A stretch of DNA of 64,000 bases from Protaetiibacter intestinalis (GTDB taxonomy: Bacteria > Actinomycetota > Actinomycetes > Actinomycetales > Microbacteriaceae). The first letter of the stretch is position 1. Each line of letters starts with the position of its first letter. Shown piece after piece: positions 8,856 to 17,835 of this stretch. The stretch covers positions 372,001 to 436,000 of the forward strand of contig NZ_CP032630.1 of assembly GCF_003627075.1 (NCBI RefSeq). Direction: 5' to 3'. A model generated the notes under the pieces. It ran no database searches and was not told the DNA's origin. It was given only the letters and a program-made list of their open reading frames with translations. Position numbers and translations under genes: made by a program.

Positions 8856-8891
8856 ACGCCGATGATGGACCCCTCGCCCGACGCCCGCCAC

Positions 8892-9227
8892 TCAGCCGGT
8901 GCTCGCGCGCTCCGCGACGAGCAGCACCGCGAGCAGCGCGACGAAGGCGATCGCGAGCATGTCGATCGCGAGGAGGGCGAGGCGGAGGCGCCGCGACGGC
9001 GTCGCGAAACGCACGATGACCATGCAGCAGTAGAGCACCGCGACGACGAGCGCCGCCGTCCCCGGCACGCCGATGGGCGGCATCCGGAGCACCGCCATCG
9101 GGATGAGCACGCCGAGCGACACGAGGGTCAGCAGCCCGCCGAGGATGAGCCAGGAACGGCCGCGCGAGGTGGTGAGCGCCGGCTGGTCCCGCATGCGCGT
9201 GGGATCGTCGGGGGACTGCGGCGCCAT
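8892..9227 (-). CDS. Small membrane protein, function unknown
   Basis: 111 residues with a polar N-terminus of about 22 residues and three strongly hydrophobic segments. It resembles the many uncharacterised small integral membrane proteins of Microbacteriaceae; I recognise no named domain. The ATG at 9227 is preceded by GGAGG. An alternative ATG lies 11 codons later. The gene stands alone between the DUF1905 gene and the YeiH-family operon. Confidence 0.6.
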   Translation of the reverse strand: MAPQSPDDPTRMRDQPALTTSRGRSWLILGGLLTLVSLGVLIPMAVLRMPPIGVPGTAALVVAVLYCCMVIVRFATPSRRLRLALLAIDMLAIAFVALLAVLLVAERASTG

Positions 9228-9291
9228 GCCTCCAGCCTGCCGTCTCGCGCCTGGGTGGATGCGGAAAACCCAGCGACCTCCCAGACGCGGC

Positions 9292-10317
9292 TCAGCCCGC
9301 GACGACCGCCGCGACTCCGAGGCCCAGCACGAGGATGACACCCCAGGCGAGGGCGCCCGCCACGATCGCGCGTCCGCCGGTGCGCACGAGTCGCTCCAGC
9401 CGGAGGCCCGCGCCGATGCCGACGAGGGCCGCGGCGAGCAGCGCGGTGCGCACGAGATCCACGGCGTCGAGCACGGCATCCGGAACCGGCAGGAACGAGC
9501 GCACGAGCACGAGCGCGAGGAACCCCACGATGAACAGCGGCACGATCGGCGGCAGCTTCCCGCCCGCGCCGCCGGCCGCACGCGCCGCGCGCCGGGTGCG
9601 CAGCGAGGCGACCGCCACCATGGGCGCGAGCGCCAGCACGCGCGTGAGCTTGACGACGACCGCCGCGCCGAGCGCGGCGGGCCCCGCGGTCTGCGCCGTC
9701 GCGACCACCTGCCCGACGTCGTGCACGCTCGCGCCCGCCCAGGCGCCGAAGAACGCCTCGCCCATCGGCATCCCGAGCGCCCCGGCGAGTGTCGAAAATG
9801 CAGGAAGAACGACGATGGCGAGGGTGCCGAACAGCGTGACGAGGGCGGTGGGGGTCGCCGCGTCCTGCATTTTCGACATCGAGCCGCGGGCGGCGGCCAT
9901 CGCGCCCACGGCCGAGACGCCGCAGATGGAGAAGCCGGCGGCGAGCAGCACGGGCTCGTCGCCCGGCAGTCGCAGGGCGCGCGCGATCGCGTAGCTGATC
10001 GCGAAGGCGAGGCCGACGAGCGCGGCGATCGCGAGCACCCCCCACCAGCCGAGCGCGGCGATGTCGCCGAGCGCGAGGTCGAGCCCGAGCAGCACGATGC
10101 CGGCGCGCAGCAGCGTGCGCGCCGAGAAGCCGAGGCCCGCGCGCAGCGGGCCGTCGAGCGCCGGACGCAGCGGCGGCAGGCACGCGAGCGCGACGCCGAC
10201 GACGAAGGCGGCGGTCAGCCACGGCACGCCCGGCAGCACGAGGTGCACGAGCCAGGCGAGCGCCGCCCCCGCGAGCGCGAGCGCGACCCCGGGAGCGAGC
10301 TCGCGCATCCGGGTCAC
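9292..10317 (-). CDS. YeiH-family putative sulfate exporter / anion transporter
   Basis: 341-residue membrane protein with about ten transmembrane helices. It has the family hallmarks: GIVLLGLDLALGDI, an ICGVSAVGAMA core motif and a SVHDVGQVVATA stretch. The family (UPF0324, Cons_hypoth698) is annotated as putative sulfate exporter; direct biochemical support is limited. The GTG at 10317 overlaps the preceding MFS stop in a GTGA; the ATG at 10308 is the alternative start. It is the last gene of a three-gene leftward operon whose members all overlap by 4 bases. Confidence 0.87.
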   Translation of the reverse strand: MTRMRELAPGVALALAGAALAWLVHLVLPGVPWLTAAFVVGVALACLPPLRPALDGPLRAGLGFSARTLLRAGIVLLGLDLALGDIAALGWWGVLAIAALVGLAFAISYAIARALRLPGDEPVLLAAGFSICGVSAVGAMAAARGSMSKMQDAATPTALVTLFGTLAIVVLPAFSTLAGALGMPMGEAFFGAWAGASVHDVGQVVATAQTAGPAALGAAVVVKLTRVLALAPMVAVASLRTRRAARAAGGAGGKLPPIVPLFIVGFLALVLVRSFLPVPDAVLDAVDLVRTALLAAALVGIGAGLRLERLVRTGGRAIVAGALAWGVILVLGLGVAAVVAG

Positions 10318-11570
10318 GCCGCCGCCCGCCGCCGCGAGACGCGCACCACGAGGGTGAGCAGCACGACCGCCACGAGCCCCGTCGCGGCGAGGGCGAGGCC
10401 GCCGTAGCCGAGCCGCGCGAGCACGAGGCCCGCGGCGCCTCCGCCGAGCGCACCCGCCGTCGACATGAGCAGGTCCGCCCGACCCTGGATGCGGGCACGG
10501 CCGAGCACGTCGACCGACTCCGTGACGAGGGTCGAGCCCGCGACGCTCGCCGCGCTCCAGCCCACGCCGATGAGGAACAGCCCGACCGCCACCCAGAGCT
10601 CCGACTCGGCGCCCGCGGCGAGCAGCAGCAGCGCCCCGAGCAGCAGCACCTGACCGATCGCGATCGTCGCCTCGCGTCCCACCCGGTCGGCGAGCAGGCC
10701 CCACAGCGGCGAGAGCGCGTACATGCCGAGCACGTGCAGGCTGATCGTGAGCCCCACGAGCTCGAGCCCCGCCCCGTGCCCCACGAGGTGCACGGGCGTC
10801 ATCGCCATGACCGACACCATCGTCGCGTGGCTGAGCGAGGTCGAGATCATGCCCGTCGCGATGCCGCCCACGTCGGCGGTACGGGATGCCGCCTCCGGCG
10901 AGGCGGGGCGCTCGAGCCCGATGCGCGTCGCGAGGCGCAGCGGATCCGGTCGCAGCCCCACGAGGTACACGACCGCAGCGACGAGCTGCGCCGCGATCGT
11001 GAACAGGTAGGCGCCCGCGAGCGGGGGCAGCCCGATCGCCTGGCCCACGGCATCCCCGGGGCCGATGAGGTTGGGGCCGAGCACGGCCCCGAGCGTCGTC
11101 GACCACACGACGACCGCGAGGTCGCGGCCGCGGCGCCCCGGCTCGGAGAGGTCGGTCGCGGCGAAGCGCGCCTGCAGGTTGACGGCCGTGCCGACCCCGA
11201 GCAGCACGATGCCCGCGAGCAGCAGCAGCGTCCAGCCGAGGACCGCCGCGACGAGCCCGACGACCGCGCCGAACGCGGCGAGCAGGGCACCCGTCGTGAG
11301 CGCGGGCGCGCGGCCGCGGCGGGCGGCGAGCGTCGCGAGCGGCACCGCCGCGACGGCCGCGCCGATCGTCGACATGGTGGCCGCCATGCCCGAGAGCGTC
11401 TCCGACCCCGACACCTGCGTGATGAGCAGGGCGCCCGCCGACAGGGTCGACCCCATCCCGATCCCCGCGAGCACCTGGCCCGCGATGATCGCGGCGCGGC
11501 TGCGCCCGCGCACCCGCGCGATCTCGGACTCGGAGAGCTCCTCGGGGACGCCGGATGCCGCCCCGGTCAC
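10314..11570 (-). CDS. Major facilitator superfamily transporter
   Basis: 418 residues with twelve predicted transmembrane segments and a polar central loop around residues 205-225, a typical MFS layout. The second half has a loop (GLLADRVGREAT) matching the MFS motif A pattern between helices. The substrate is unknown; efflux-type members look similar. The GTG start at 11570 overlaps the FAH-family gene stop (GTGA), and the stop overlaps the YeiH-family start, so all three are probably co-translated. Confidence 0.88.
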   Translation of the reverse strand: MTGAASGVPEELSESEIARVRGRSRAAIIAGQVLAGIGMGSTLSAGALLITQVSGSETLSGMAATMSTIGAAVAAVPLATLAARRGRAPALTTGALLAAFGAVVGLVAAVLGWTLLLLAGIVLLGVGTAVNLQARFAATDLSEPGRRGRDLAVVVWSTTLGAVLGPNLIGPGDAVGQAIGLPPLAGAYLFTIAAQLVAAVVYLVGLRPDPLRLATRIGLERPASPEAASRTADVGGIATGMISTSLSHATMVSVMAMTPVHLVGHGAGLELVGLTISLHVLGMYALSPLWGLLADRVGREATIAIGQVLLLGALLLLAAGAESELWVAVGLFLIGVGWSAASVAGSTLVTESVDVLGRARIQGRADLLMSTAGALGGGAAGLVLARLGYGGLALAATGLVAVVLLTLVVRVSRRRAAA

Positions 11571-12349
11571 GCCGGGCGCTCGTCGCGGTCGAGCGCGGGG
11601 TTGCTGAGCGTGCCGATGCCCTCGATGTCGATCTCGACCGTCTGCCCGTGCACGAAGCCGCCGAGACCGGACGGCGTGCCCGTCATGATGATGTCGCCCG
11701 GCAGCAGTGTCCAGACATCCGAGATGTAGGCGATGAGCTCGGGAAGCTTGTGCGTCATGTCGCGCGTGTTGCCGTGCCGCCGCGGTTCGCCGTCGACCCG
11801 CGTGCGGATCTCGAGGCCGTCCGGGTCGAGCTCGGTCTCGATCCACGGGCCGATCGGGGCGAAGGTGTCGTAGCCCTTCGCGCGCGCCCACTGCCCGTCG
11901 GCGAACATCTGGTCGCGGGCCGACACGTCGTTGCCGATCGTGTAGCCGAACACGTAGTCGGCCCAGTCCTCCGCACGCACCTGCTTCGCGATCCGCCCGA
12001 TGACGGCGACGAGCTCGCCCTCGTGCGTGATGCGGCCGTCGACCGGGGGGATGCGGATGGGGTCGCCCGGACCGACGACCGCCGTGTTGGGCTTGAGGAA
12101 GATGAGCGGGTTCTCGGGGACGTCGATGCTCGCCATGTCCTTGCGGTGCTCGGCGTAGTTGAGGCCGACGCAGACGACCTTCGAGCGCGGGATGACGGGC
12201 GCGAGCAGCCGAGCCTCCGCGAGCGGCACGCGGTCGCCCGTCGTCTCGTAGCCGGCGAACATGGGGTCGCCCGCCAGCACCACGAGCTCGTCGTCGTCGA
12301 CGATGCCGTAGCGCGGGTCGCCTCCCGTACTGAAACGTGCGACTCTCAC
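11567..12349 (-). CDS. Fumarylacetoacetate hydrolase family protein
   Basis: 260-residue enzyme of the FAH superfamily (2-hydroxyhepta-2,4-diene-1,7-dioate isomerase / oxaloacetate tautomerase-like). It has the catalytic and metal-binding blocks VVCVGLNYAEHRKDM, ITHEGELVAVIGR (Glu-x-Glu-type metal site), GYTIGNDVSARDQ and MTGTPSGLG. These enzymes hydrolyse, tautomerise or decarboxylate beta-diketo acids; the exact substrate is not predictable. The GTG at 12349 has TAGGCT exactly 6 bases upstream, supporting a leaderless transcript. It is first in an operon with an MFS transporter and a YeiH-family transporter. Confidence 0.9.
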   Translation of the reverse strand: MRVARFSTGGDPRYGIVDDDELVVLAGDPMFAGYETTGDRVPLAEARLLAPVIPRSKVVCVGLNYAEHRKDMASIDVPENPLIFLKPNTAVVGPGDPIRIPPVDGRITHEGELVAVIGRIAKQVRAEDWADYVFGYTIGNDVSARDQMFADGQWARAKGYDTFAPIGPWIETELDPDGLEIRTRVDGEPRRHGNTRDMTHKLPELIAYISDVWTLLPGDIIMTGTPSGLGGFVHGQTVEIDIEGIGTLSNPALDRDERPA

Positions 12350-12374
12350 CCGTCGAGCCTATCGCTGCCGCCAT

Positions 12375-12432
12375 GGTGCGGTTTCGGCTGGATGGCGCCG
12401 TCGCGACGGTGCCATCCAGCCGAAACCGCACC
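12375..12432. repeat. 22-bp perfect inverted repeat between divergent starts
   Basis: The arms at 12375-12396 and 12411-12432 are exact reverse complements around a 14-base loop. Unlike the other palindromes here, it lies between two divergent genes (12349 leftward, 12447 rightward), over the expected -35 regions of both. A terminator role is therefore unlikely, and an operator or structural role more plausible. Confidence 0.85.
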
Positions 12433-12446
12433 GGCAGAATGGTGGC

Positions 12447-13067
12447 GTGACCTCGCTGCTCTGGACCGGCCCCGAGGGCCCCCGTGTGCTCGTGCTCGCC
12501 CACGGGGCGGGCGCGCCCATGGACTCCGGATGGATGGAGCAGTTCGCGACCCTGCTCGCCGAGCGCGGCGTGCGTCTCGCCCGCTTCGAGTTCGCCTACA
12601 TGGCCGCGCGGCGCGCGGGGGTGCGGCGCCCCAACCCACGGGCGGAGGCGGTGCTCGACGAGTACCGCGAGGCGCTCGCGCAGCTGCGGGCCGAGACGGA
12701 TGCGGTGCCCGTCATCGGCGGCAAGTCCTTCGGTGGCCGGGTGGCCTCGATGATCGCCGACGAGCAGTCGGCCGCGGGCGGCATCCGCGGGCTCGTGTGC
12801 CTCGGCTACCCCTTCCACCCGATGGGCAAGCCCGAGCAGCTGCGCACGGCGCACCTCGCGCACCTCGAGACGCCCACCCTCGTCTGCCAGGGCGAGCGCG
12901 ACATCATGGGCTCCCGCGAGGAGGTCGCGGCCTACACGCTCTCCCCCGCGATCGAGCTGCTGTGGGCCCCCGACGGCGACCACGACCTGAAGCCGCGCAA
13001 GGCATCCGGCCGTACGCTCACCGACAACCTCGCGGCCGCCGCGGATGCGGTGGCCGCGCGCGTCTAG
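12447..13067 (+). CDS. Alpha/beta hydrolase, TEX30/KANL3-like
   Basis: 206-residue hydrolase fold protein of the KANL3/Tex30-like (YcfP/DLH-related) family. The nucleophile elbow is GGKSFGGR with Ser94. Probable partners are Asp152 (GERDIMG) and His179 (DGDHDLKP), giving a complete Ser-Asp-His set. It is cytoplasmic with no signal peptide. The substrate is unknown. The GTG start has a CAGAAT hexamer 6 bases upstream, suggesting leaderless translation. It diverges from the FAH-family operon and converges with ilvE. Confidence 0.85.
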   Translation: MTSLLWTGPEGPRVLVLAHGAGAPMDSGWMEQFATLLAERGVRLARFEFAYMAARRAGVRRPNPRAEAVLDEYREALAQLRAETDAVPVIGGKSFGGRVASMIADEQSAAGGIRGLVCLGYPFHPMGKPEQLRTAHLAHLETPTLVCQGERDIMGSREEVAAYTLSPAIELLWAPDGDHDLKPRKASGRTLTDNLAAAADAVAARV

Positions 13068-13076
13068 CCCGCCCGG

Positions 13077-14189
13077 CTACGCGTCGAGGCGGTGAAGCCA
13101 GCCGTGGCGGTCCTCGACGCGGCCGTACTGGATGCCGGTGAGCTCGTCGCGGAGCGAGAGCGACACGCGGTCCTCCACCTCCGGCATCCGGATGCCGAAG
13201 GACTCGGCCTTGATCTCCGAGATGGGGGTGATGACGGCCGCCGTGCCGCACGCGAACGCCTCGACGATCTCGCCCGAGGCGGCGCCGTCGCGCCACTCGG
13301 TGATCGACACGGGGCGCTGCTCGACCGTGTAGCCGCGATCGCGGCCCAGCTGCAGCACGGAGTCGAGCGTGATGCCCTCGAGGATCGAGTCGGAGTCGGG
13401 CGTGATGAGGCGCTTGTCGCGCGTGACGAGCACGACGTTCATGCCGCCGAGCTCCTCGAGGAACTCGCCCCGCTGCGCGTCGAGGAACAGCACCTGGGCG
13501 CAGCCGTTCTCGTACGCCTCCTGCTGGGCGACGAGGGATGCGGCGTAGTTGCCGCCCGTCTTCGCCTGCCCCATGCCGCCGTGACCGGCGCGCGTGTAGT
13601 GCGTCGACAGCCAGATCGACACGGGGGCCACGCCGCCCGTGAAGTAGGCGCCCGCGGGCGAGGCGATGAGGTAGTAGTTGACCTTCTTCGCCGGGCGCAC
13701 GCCGAGGAACGCCTCCTTCGCGAACATGAAGGGACGCAGGTACAGGCTCGTCTCGTCCTGCGTCGGCACCCAGTCGCCGTCGACCGCGATGAGCTGCTTC
13801 AGCGAGTCGAGGAAGTACTCGGTCGGCAGCTCCGGCATCGCGAGGCGCTTCGCGGAGCGCTGCATGCGGGCGGCGTTCGCGTCGGGGCGGAAGGTCCAGA
13901 TCGACCCGTCGGCGTGGCGGTAGGCCTTCAGGCCCTCGAAGATCTCCTGCGCGTAGTGCAGCACCGCGGCGGCCGGGTCGAGCTGGATGGGGCCGTACGG
14001 CTGCACGCGCGGGCGGTGCCAGCCGCCGCGCTCCGACCAGCAGATGTCGACCATGTGGTCGGTGAAGAACTGCCCGAAGCCGGGGTTCTCGAGGATCGCC
14101 TCGCGCTCCTCGGGGGTCTTGGCGTTCTCATTGCGGGTCACCTGGAACTGCAGGTCCTGGGTGGCCATCGGCAGGAGGTTCAGGGTCAT
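13077..14189 (-). CDS. ilvE: Branched-chain amino acid aminotransferase
   Basis: 370-residue class IV PLP aminotransferase that makes valine, leucine and isoleucine from their 2-oxo acids. The PLP lysine is Lys210 in GQAKTGGNYAAS; other family marks are HYAQEIFEGLKAYR and the LEELGGMNV segment. The length is normal for the actinobacterial enzyme. The ATG at 14189 is used; a second Met at residue 8 is an alternative. leuB lies 30 bases upstream on the same strand, so the two may be co-transcribed. Confidence 0.97.
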   Translation of the reverse strand: MTLNLLPMATQDLQFQVTRNENAKTPEEREAILENPGFGQFFTDHMVDICWSERGGWHRPRVQPYGPIQLDPAAAVLHYAQEIFEGLKAYRHADGSIWTFRPDANAARMQRSAKRLAMPELPTEYFLDSLKQLIAVDGDWVPTQDETSLYLRPFMFAKEAFLGVRPAKKVNYYLIASPAGAYFTGGVAPVSIWLSTHYTRAGHGGMGQAKTGGNYAASLVAQQEAYENGCAQVLFLDAQRGEFLEELGGMNVVLVTRDKRLITPDSDSILEGITLDSVLQLGRDRGYTVEQRPVSITEWRDGAASGEIVEAFACGTAAVITPISEIKAESFGIRMPEVEDRVSLSLRDELTGIQYGRVEDRHGWLHRLDA

Positions 14190-14219
14190 GGTCTGCTCGG
14201 CTCTCGGAGGTCGTGGAAT

Positions 14220-15272
14220 CTATTGTGCGCCCAGTCGGGCCGCGATGGCCGTGCCGATCTCGGCCGTCGTGCGGGGAGCGGCGCCCCGCTCGGCGAGATC
14301 GGCCGCCACGGCCGCCTCGACCCGGCGCGCCGCATCCGGCAGCTCGAGGTGGTCGAGCAGCAGCGCGGTCGACAGGATCGCGGCCGTGGGATCGGCCTTC
14401 TGCTGCCCCGCGATGTCGGGTGCGGAACCGTGGACCGGCTCGAACATCGAGGGGAAGGCGCCGTCGGGGTTGATGTTGCCCGAGGCCGCCAAACCGATGC
14501 CGCCGCTGATGGCGCCGGCCAGGTCGGTGAGGATGTCGCCGAAGAGATTGTCGGTGACGATGACGTCGAACCTAGCAGGGTCGGTGACCAGGAAGATGGT
14601 CGCGGCGTCCACGTGGAGGTAATCCCACGCCACGTCCGGATGATTGGCAGCCTCGGCCTCGACGAGCCGCGACCAGAGCTTGCCGGCGTTGGTCAGCACG
14701 TTCGTCTTGTGCACGAGCGTGACCTTCTTGCCGCGCTTCTCGGCGAGGTCGAAGGCGTAGCGCACGACGCGCTCGATGCCGAAGGCGGTGTTGACGCTCA
14801 CCTCGTTCGCGACCTCGTGCGGGGTGCCGACGCGGATGCTGCCGCCGTTGCCGACGTACGGACCCTCGGTGCCCTCGCGCACGACGACGAAGTCGACCTC
14901 GCCGGGGTTCGCGAGCGGGCTCGGCACCGTCGGGTAGAGCACCGTGGGGCGCAGGTTCACGTAGTGGTCGAAGGCGAAGCGCAGCTTCAGCAGCAGGCCG
15001 CGCTCGATGATGCCGCCCGCGAGGCGCGGGTCGCGCGGGTCGCCGCCGACCGCGCCGAGCAGGATCGCGTCGTGCTGCGCGAGGGCGGCGAGGTCGTCGT
15101 CGCCCAGGATGACGCCCGTCTCGAGGTAGTGCGCCGCACTGAACGGATACTCGGTCACCGCGAGCTGCGCCTCGTCGGCGAGCACGGCATCCAGCACCTT
15201 CACCGCCTCGCTCGTGACTTCCGGTCCGATGCCGTCCCCCGCGATCACGGCGAGGTCGATGGTGCGCGTCAT
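14220..15272 (-). CDS. leuB: 3-isopropylmalate dehydrogenase
   Basis: 350-residue isocitrate/isopropylmalate dehydrogenase family enzyme that oxidatively decarboxylates 3-isopropylmalate with NAD in leucine synthesis. Visible features are the N-terminal [11 protein letters not shown], the substrate-binding arginine block around [30 protein letters not shown] (catalytic Lys), [12 protein letters not shown] (metal-binding Asp) and the [13 protein letters not shown] signature. The ATG at 15272 has TACCCT 6 bases upstream, followed by a G-run that could also serve as a ribosome site. It heads a leuB-ilvE unit. Confidence 0.97.
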   Translation of the reverse strand: MTRTIDLAVIAGDGIGPEVTSEAVKVLDAVLADEAQLAVTEYPFSAAHYLETGVILGDDDLAALAQHDAILLGAVGGDPRDPRLAGGIIERGLLLKLRFAFDHYVNLRPTVLYPTVPSPLANPGEVDFVVVREGTEGPYVGNGGSIRVGTPHEVANEVSVNTAFGIERVVRYAFDLAEKRGKKVTLVHKTNVLTNAGKLWSRLVEAEAANHPDVAWDYLHVDAATIFLVTDPARFDVIVTDNLFGDILTDLAGAISGGIGLAASGNINPDGAFPSMFEPVHGSAPDIAGQQKADPTAAILSTALLLDHLELPDAARRVEAAVAADLAERGAAPRTTAEIGTAIAARLGAQ

Positions 15273-15419
15273 CCCCCTAGGGTATCGGCGCGCGCATGCC
15301 GCTCCGCGCGCGTATAGCCCCCCGGATGCGGCCCCGTCAACGGGCTGTCCGCATCCGCGAGGCGCTCCTAGCGTCGTACCCGGCTCCCGTCGTGGAGCCC
15401 TGACCCAAGGAGGCCCACC

Positions 15420-15674
15420 ATGAGCATCGGGCTCGGCATCTTCCTCATCGTCGTCGGCGCGATCCTCACCTTCGCGCTCAACGTGGATGCGACGTGGATC
15501 GACCTCGACCTCGTCGGCTACCTGCTGATGGGCGCGGGCGTCGTCGTGACGCTCATCGGCATCGTGCTGCTGGTGCGCAAGCGCCAGACGGTGACGACCG
15601 TGCGCACGAGCGTCGACCCGCGGACGGGCACGCGCGTCGATCAGCGCGCGACCGAGAGCGACCCGCTGCCGTAG
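15420..15674 (+). CDS. DUF6458 small membrane protein
   Basis: 84-residue protein with two transmembrane helices (about residues 3-20 and 31-51) separated by a short acidic loop, and a basic then acidic cytoplasmic tail. The N-terminus [20 protein letters not shown] is characteristic of the DUF6458 family found throughout Actinobacteria; its function is unknown. An AAGGAGG ribosome site lies 7 bases before the ATG. It is monocistronic and converges with serA across a palindromic terminator-like hairpin. Confidence 0.88.
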   Translation: MSIGLGIFLIVVGAILTFALNVDATWIDLDLVGYLLMGAGVVVTLIGIVLLVRKRQTVTTVRTSVDPRTGTRVDQRATESDPLP

Positions 15675-15688
15675 CGCAGCCCGGGTCC

Positions 15689-15727
15689 GCGACGGCACGT
15701 GTCTTTCGGGTGGACACGTGCCGTCGC
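15689..15727. terminator. Bidirectional terminator-like palindrome
   Basis: Perfect 15-bp arms (15689-15703 and 15713-15727) close a 9-base loop in the gap between the convergent DUF6458 gene and serA. It begins 15 bases past one stop codon and ends 26 bases from the other. There is no T-tract, as is often the case in high-GC actinobacteria. Confidence 0.65.
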
Positions 15728-15752
15728 CGCGTGCCGACGGACCGCCCGCGGC

Positions 15753-17348
15753 TCAGGACTCGACGATGTCGATCTCGCGCAGCTCGTCGGCGTCGATCGC
15801 CGCGGCGACCCGCTCGAGCACCTCGTCGGGCACCGGCGAGTCGACCGTGATGATCGACAGCGCCTGGCCGCCCGCCGAGCGGCGCGCGATCTGCATGCCG
15901 GCGATGTTGATGCCCGCCTCGCCGAACTCCTTGCCGTAGACGGCGACGATGCCCGGGCGGTCGGTGTAGAACATCACGACGTGGTGCTCGGCGATCGGCA
16001 CCTCGATGTCGTAGCCGTTGAGTCCGATGATCTTCTCGGTCATCTTGGTGCCGGCGAGCGTGCCCGCGACCTCGACCGAGGTGCCGTCGGAGAGCACCCC
16101 GCGCAGGGTGGTCGTGTTGCGGTAGTCCTTCGACTCCTCCGAGACGTTGAGGCTCGAGGAGATGCCGCGCTGCTCGGCGAGCAGCGGCGCGTTCACGTAG
16201 GAGACGTTCTCGGTGACGAGGTTCGTGAAGTAGCCCTTGAGCGCCGCGAGACGGTAGACGCTCACGTCGTAGGCGGCGAGCTCGCCGCGCACGTCGACCT
16301 CGAGGTCGGTGAGGGCGCCGTGGCCCGCAACCGCCGCGAGCACCTGGCCGAGCTTCTCGACGAGCGCGATGCCGGGGCGCACGAAGGGGTCGATGATCCC
16401 GCCCGCGACGTTCACGGCATCCGGAACCAGTTCGCCCTCGAGGGCGAGCCGCACCGACTTGGCCACCGAGACGCCCGCCTTCTCCTGCGCCTCGTCGGTC
16501 GAGGCGCCGAGGTGCGGCGTGACGACGACGTTCGGCAGCGGCAGCAGCTTCGTGTCGACGGGCGGCTCGGCGTTGAACACGTCGAGGCCGGCGCCCGCGA
16601 TGACGCCCGTGGTGAGCGCCTCGTAGAGGGCGTCCTCGTCGATGAGCCCGCCGCGCGCGACGTTGACGATGTACGCGGTCGGCTTCATCTTCGCGAGCTG
16701 CGCCGTCGAGATCATGCCCGTGGTCTCGGGCGTCTTCGGCATGTGGATGCTGATGAAGTCGGCCTGCTCGAGCAGCTCGTCGAGGGTCACGAGCCGCACC
16801 CCCAGCTGCGGCGCGCGGGCCGGGGTGACGTAGGGGTCGTAGGCGATCACGTCGACGCCGAAGGCCTGCAGGCGGCTCGTGATGAGCGCGCCGATCCGGC
16901 CGAGGCCGATGATGCCGACCGTCTTCTCGTACAGCTCGGTGCCGGTGTACTTGGAGCGCTTCCACTCCCCCGCGGCGAGGCTCGCGTGGGCGGCGGGGAT
17001 GTGGCGGGCGAGGCTCAGGATGTGGCCGATGGTGAGCTCGGCGGCGCTGATGATGTTGGAGGTCGGGGCGTTGACGACCATGACGCCCGCCTCGGTGGCG
17101 GCCTTGATGTCGACGTTGTCGAGCCCGACGCCCGCGCGCGCCACCACCTTCAGCTGCGGGGCCGCGGCGAGCGCCTCCGCGTCGATCTGGGTGGCGGAGC
17201 GGATGAGCACGGCGTTCGCCTCCGCGAGCGCCGGCAGCAGCGCGGCGCGGTCGGCGCCGTCCACGGAGCGGATCTCGAAGTCGGGGCCCAGGGCCTCGAC
17301 GGTGGCGGGCGACAGTTCCTCGGCGATCAGGACGACCGGCTTCGACAC
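15753..17348 (-). CDS. serA: D-3-phosphoglycerate dehydrogenase
   Basis: 531-residue long-form PGDH, the first step of serine synthesis. Substrate domain, then Rossmann domain with GIIGLGRIGALI and DPYV, the catalytic NVARGGLIDEDAL arginine and VTPHLGAST histidine. These are followed by the intervening ASB domain and a C-terminal ACT domain (TDRPGIVAVYGKEFGEAGIN) that usually binds serine for feedback inhibition. The GTG at 17348 has a GAAGGA ribosome site and matches the family start; an upstream in-frame ATG adds 16 unrelated residues. It stands alone on the minus strand. Confidence 0.97.
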   Translation of the reverse strand: MSKPVVLIAEELSPATVEALGPDFEIRSVDGADRAALLPALAEANAVLIRSATQIDAEALAAAPQLKVVARAGVGLDNVDIKAATEAGVMVVNAPTSNIISAAELTIGHILSLARHIPAAHASLAAGEWKRSKYTGTELYEKTVGIIGLGRIGALITSRLQAFGVDVIAYDPYVTPARAPQLGVRLVTLDELLEQADFISIHMPKTPETTGMISTAQLAKMKPTAYIVNVARGGLIDEDALYEALTTGVIAGAGLDVFNAEPPVDTKLLPLPNVVVTPHLGASTDEAQEKAGVSVAKSVRLALEGELVPDAVNVAGGIIDPFVRPGIALVEKLGQVLAAVAGHGALTDLEVDVRGELAAYDVSVYRLAALKGYFTNLVTENVSYVNAPLLAEQRGISSSLNVSEESKDYRNTTTLRGVLSDGTSVEVAGTLAGTKMTEKIIGLNGYDIEVPIAEHHVVMFYTDRPGIVAVYGKEFGEAGINIAGMQIARRSAGGQALSIITVDSPVPDEVLERVAAAIDADELREIDIVES

Positions 17349-17469
17349 AGCTGTGTTCCTTCGTGCGGGGGTGGCGGCAGAGGGCCGCGGGATCACCGCG
17401 GCAGTCGGCGGCGCGGCACAGGCAGCCTACCGGACACCGCATGCCGTTACGGCGCGGGTCGGGGCGTCG

Positions 17470-17835
17470 TCACCCGACCGTGACGAGGTACGCCGAGACC
17501 ACGTAGAGGCTGAGCGCCGTCGCGGACGTCGCGGCGAGACCCGCCGCGAAGACGAGCACGCGATGGGTGAGCGTGCGGCGCACGCCGAGCCACGCGGCGG
17601 CCGCGAAGGCGAGCACCGGGAACGCGGCGCCGACGACGAGCAGCGCCCACGGGATCCGCTCGCCGAAGCCCGCGTTCTCGTAGGCGGGCGGCACGTTCAG
17701 CAGGTTGCCGATCGCCTGGTAGAGGAACCACGCGTAGAGCAGGCCGAAGACGACCGCGACGACGATCGCGGGCAGCGGCCAGGCGCGCTCGGGGGTGCCG
17801 ACGGTCTCGTCGGGCTCGGGCAGTTCGACGGTCAT
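17470..17835 (-). CDS. Small integral membrane protein, unknown function
   Basis: 121 residues with three long hydrophobic segments after a short acidic N-terminus. I recognise no domain. The ATG at 17835 overlaps the stop of the preceding membrane protein (ATGA), so the two are likely made together and may form a complex. The segment GLLYAWFLYQAIGNLLNVP parallels a segment (GGLYLALAVGWILSVQLLG) in the partner, hinting at distant relationship or duplication; this is by eye only. Confidence 0.7.
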   Translation of the reverse strand: MTVELPEPDETVGTPERAWPLPAIVVAVVFGLLYAWFLYQAIGNLLNVPPAYENAGFGERIPWALLVVGAAFPVLAFAAAAWLGVRRTLTHRVLVFAAGLAATSATALSLYVVSAYLVTVG

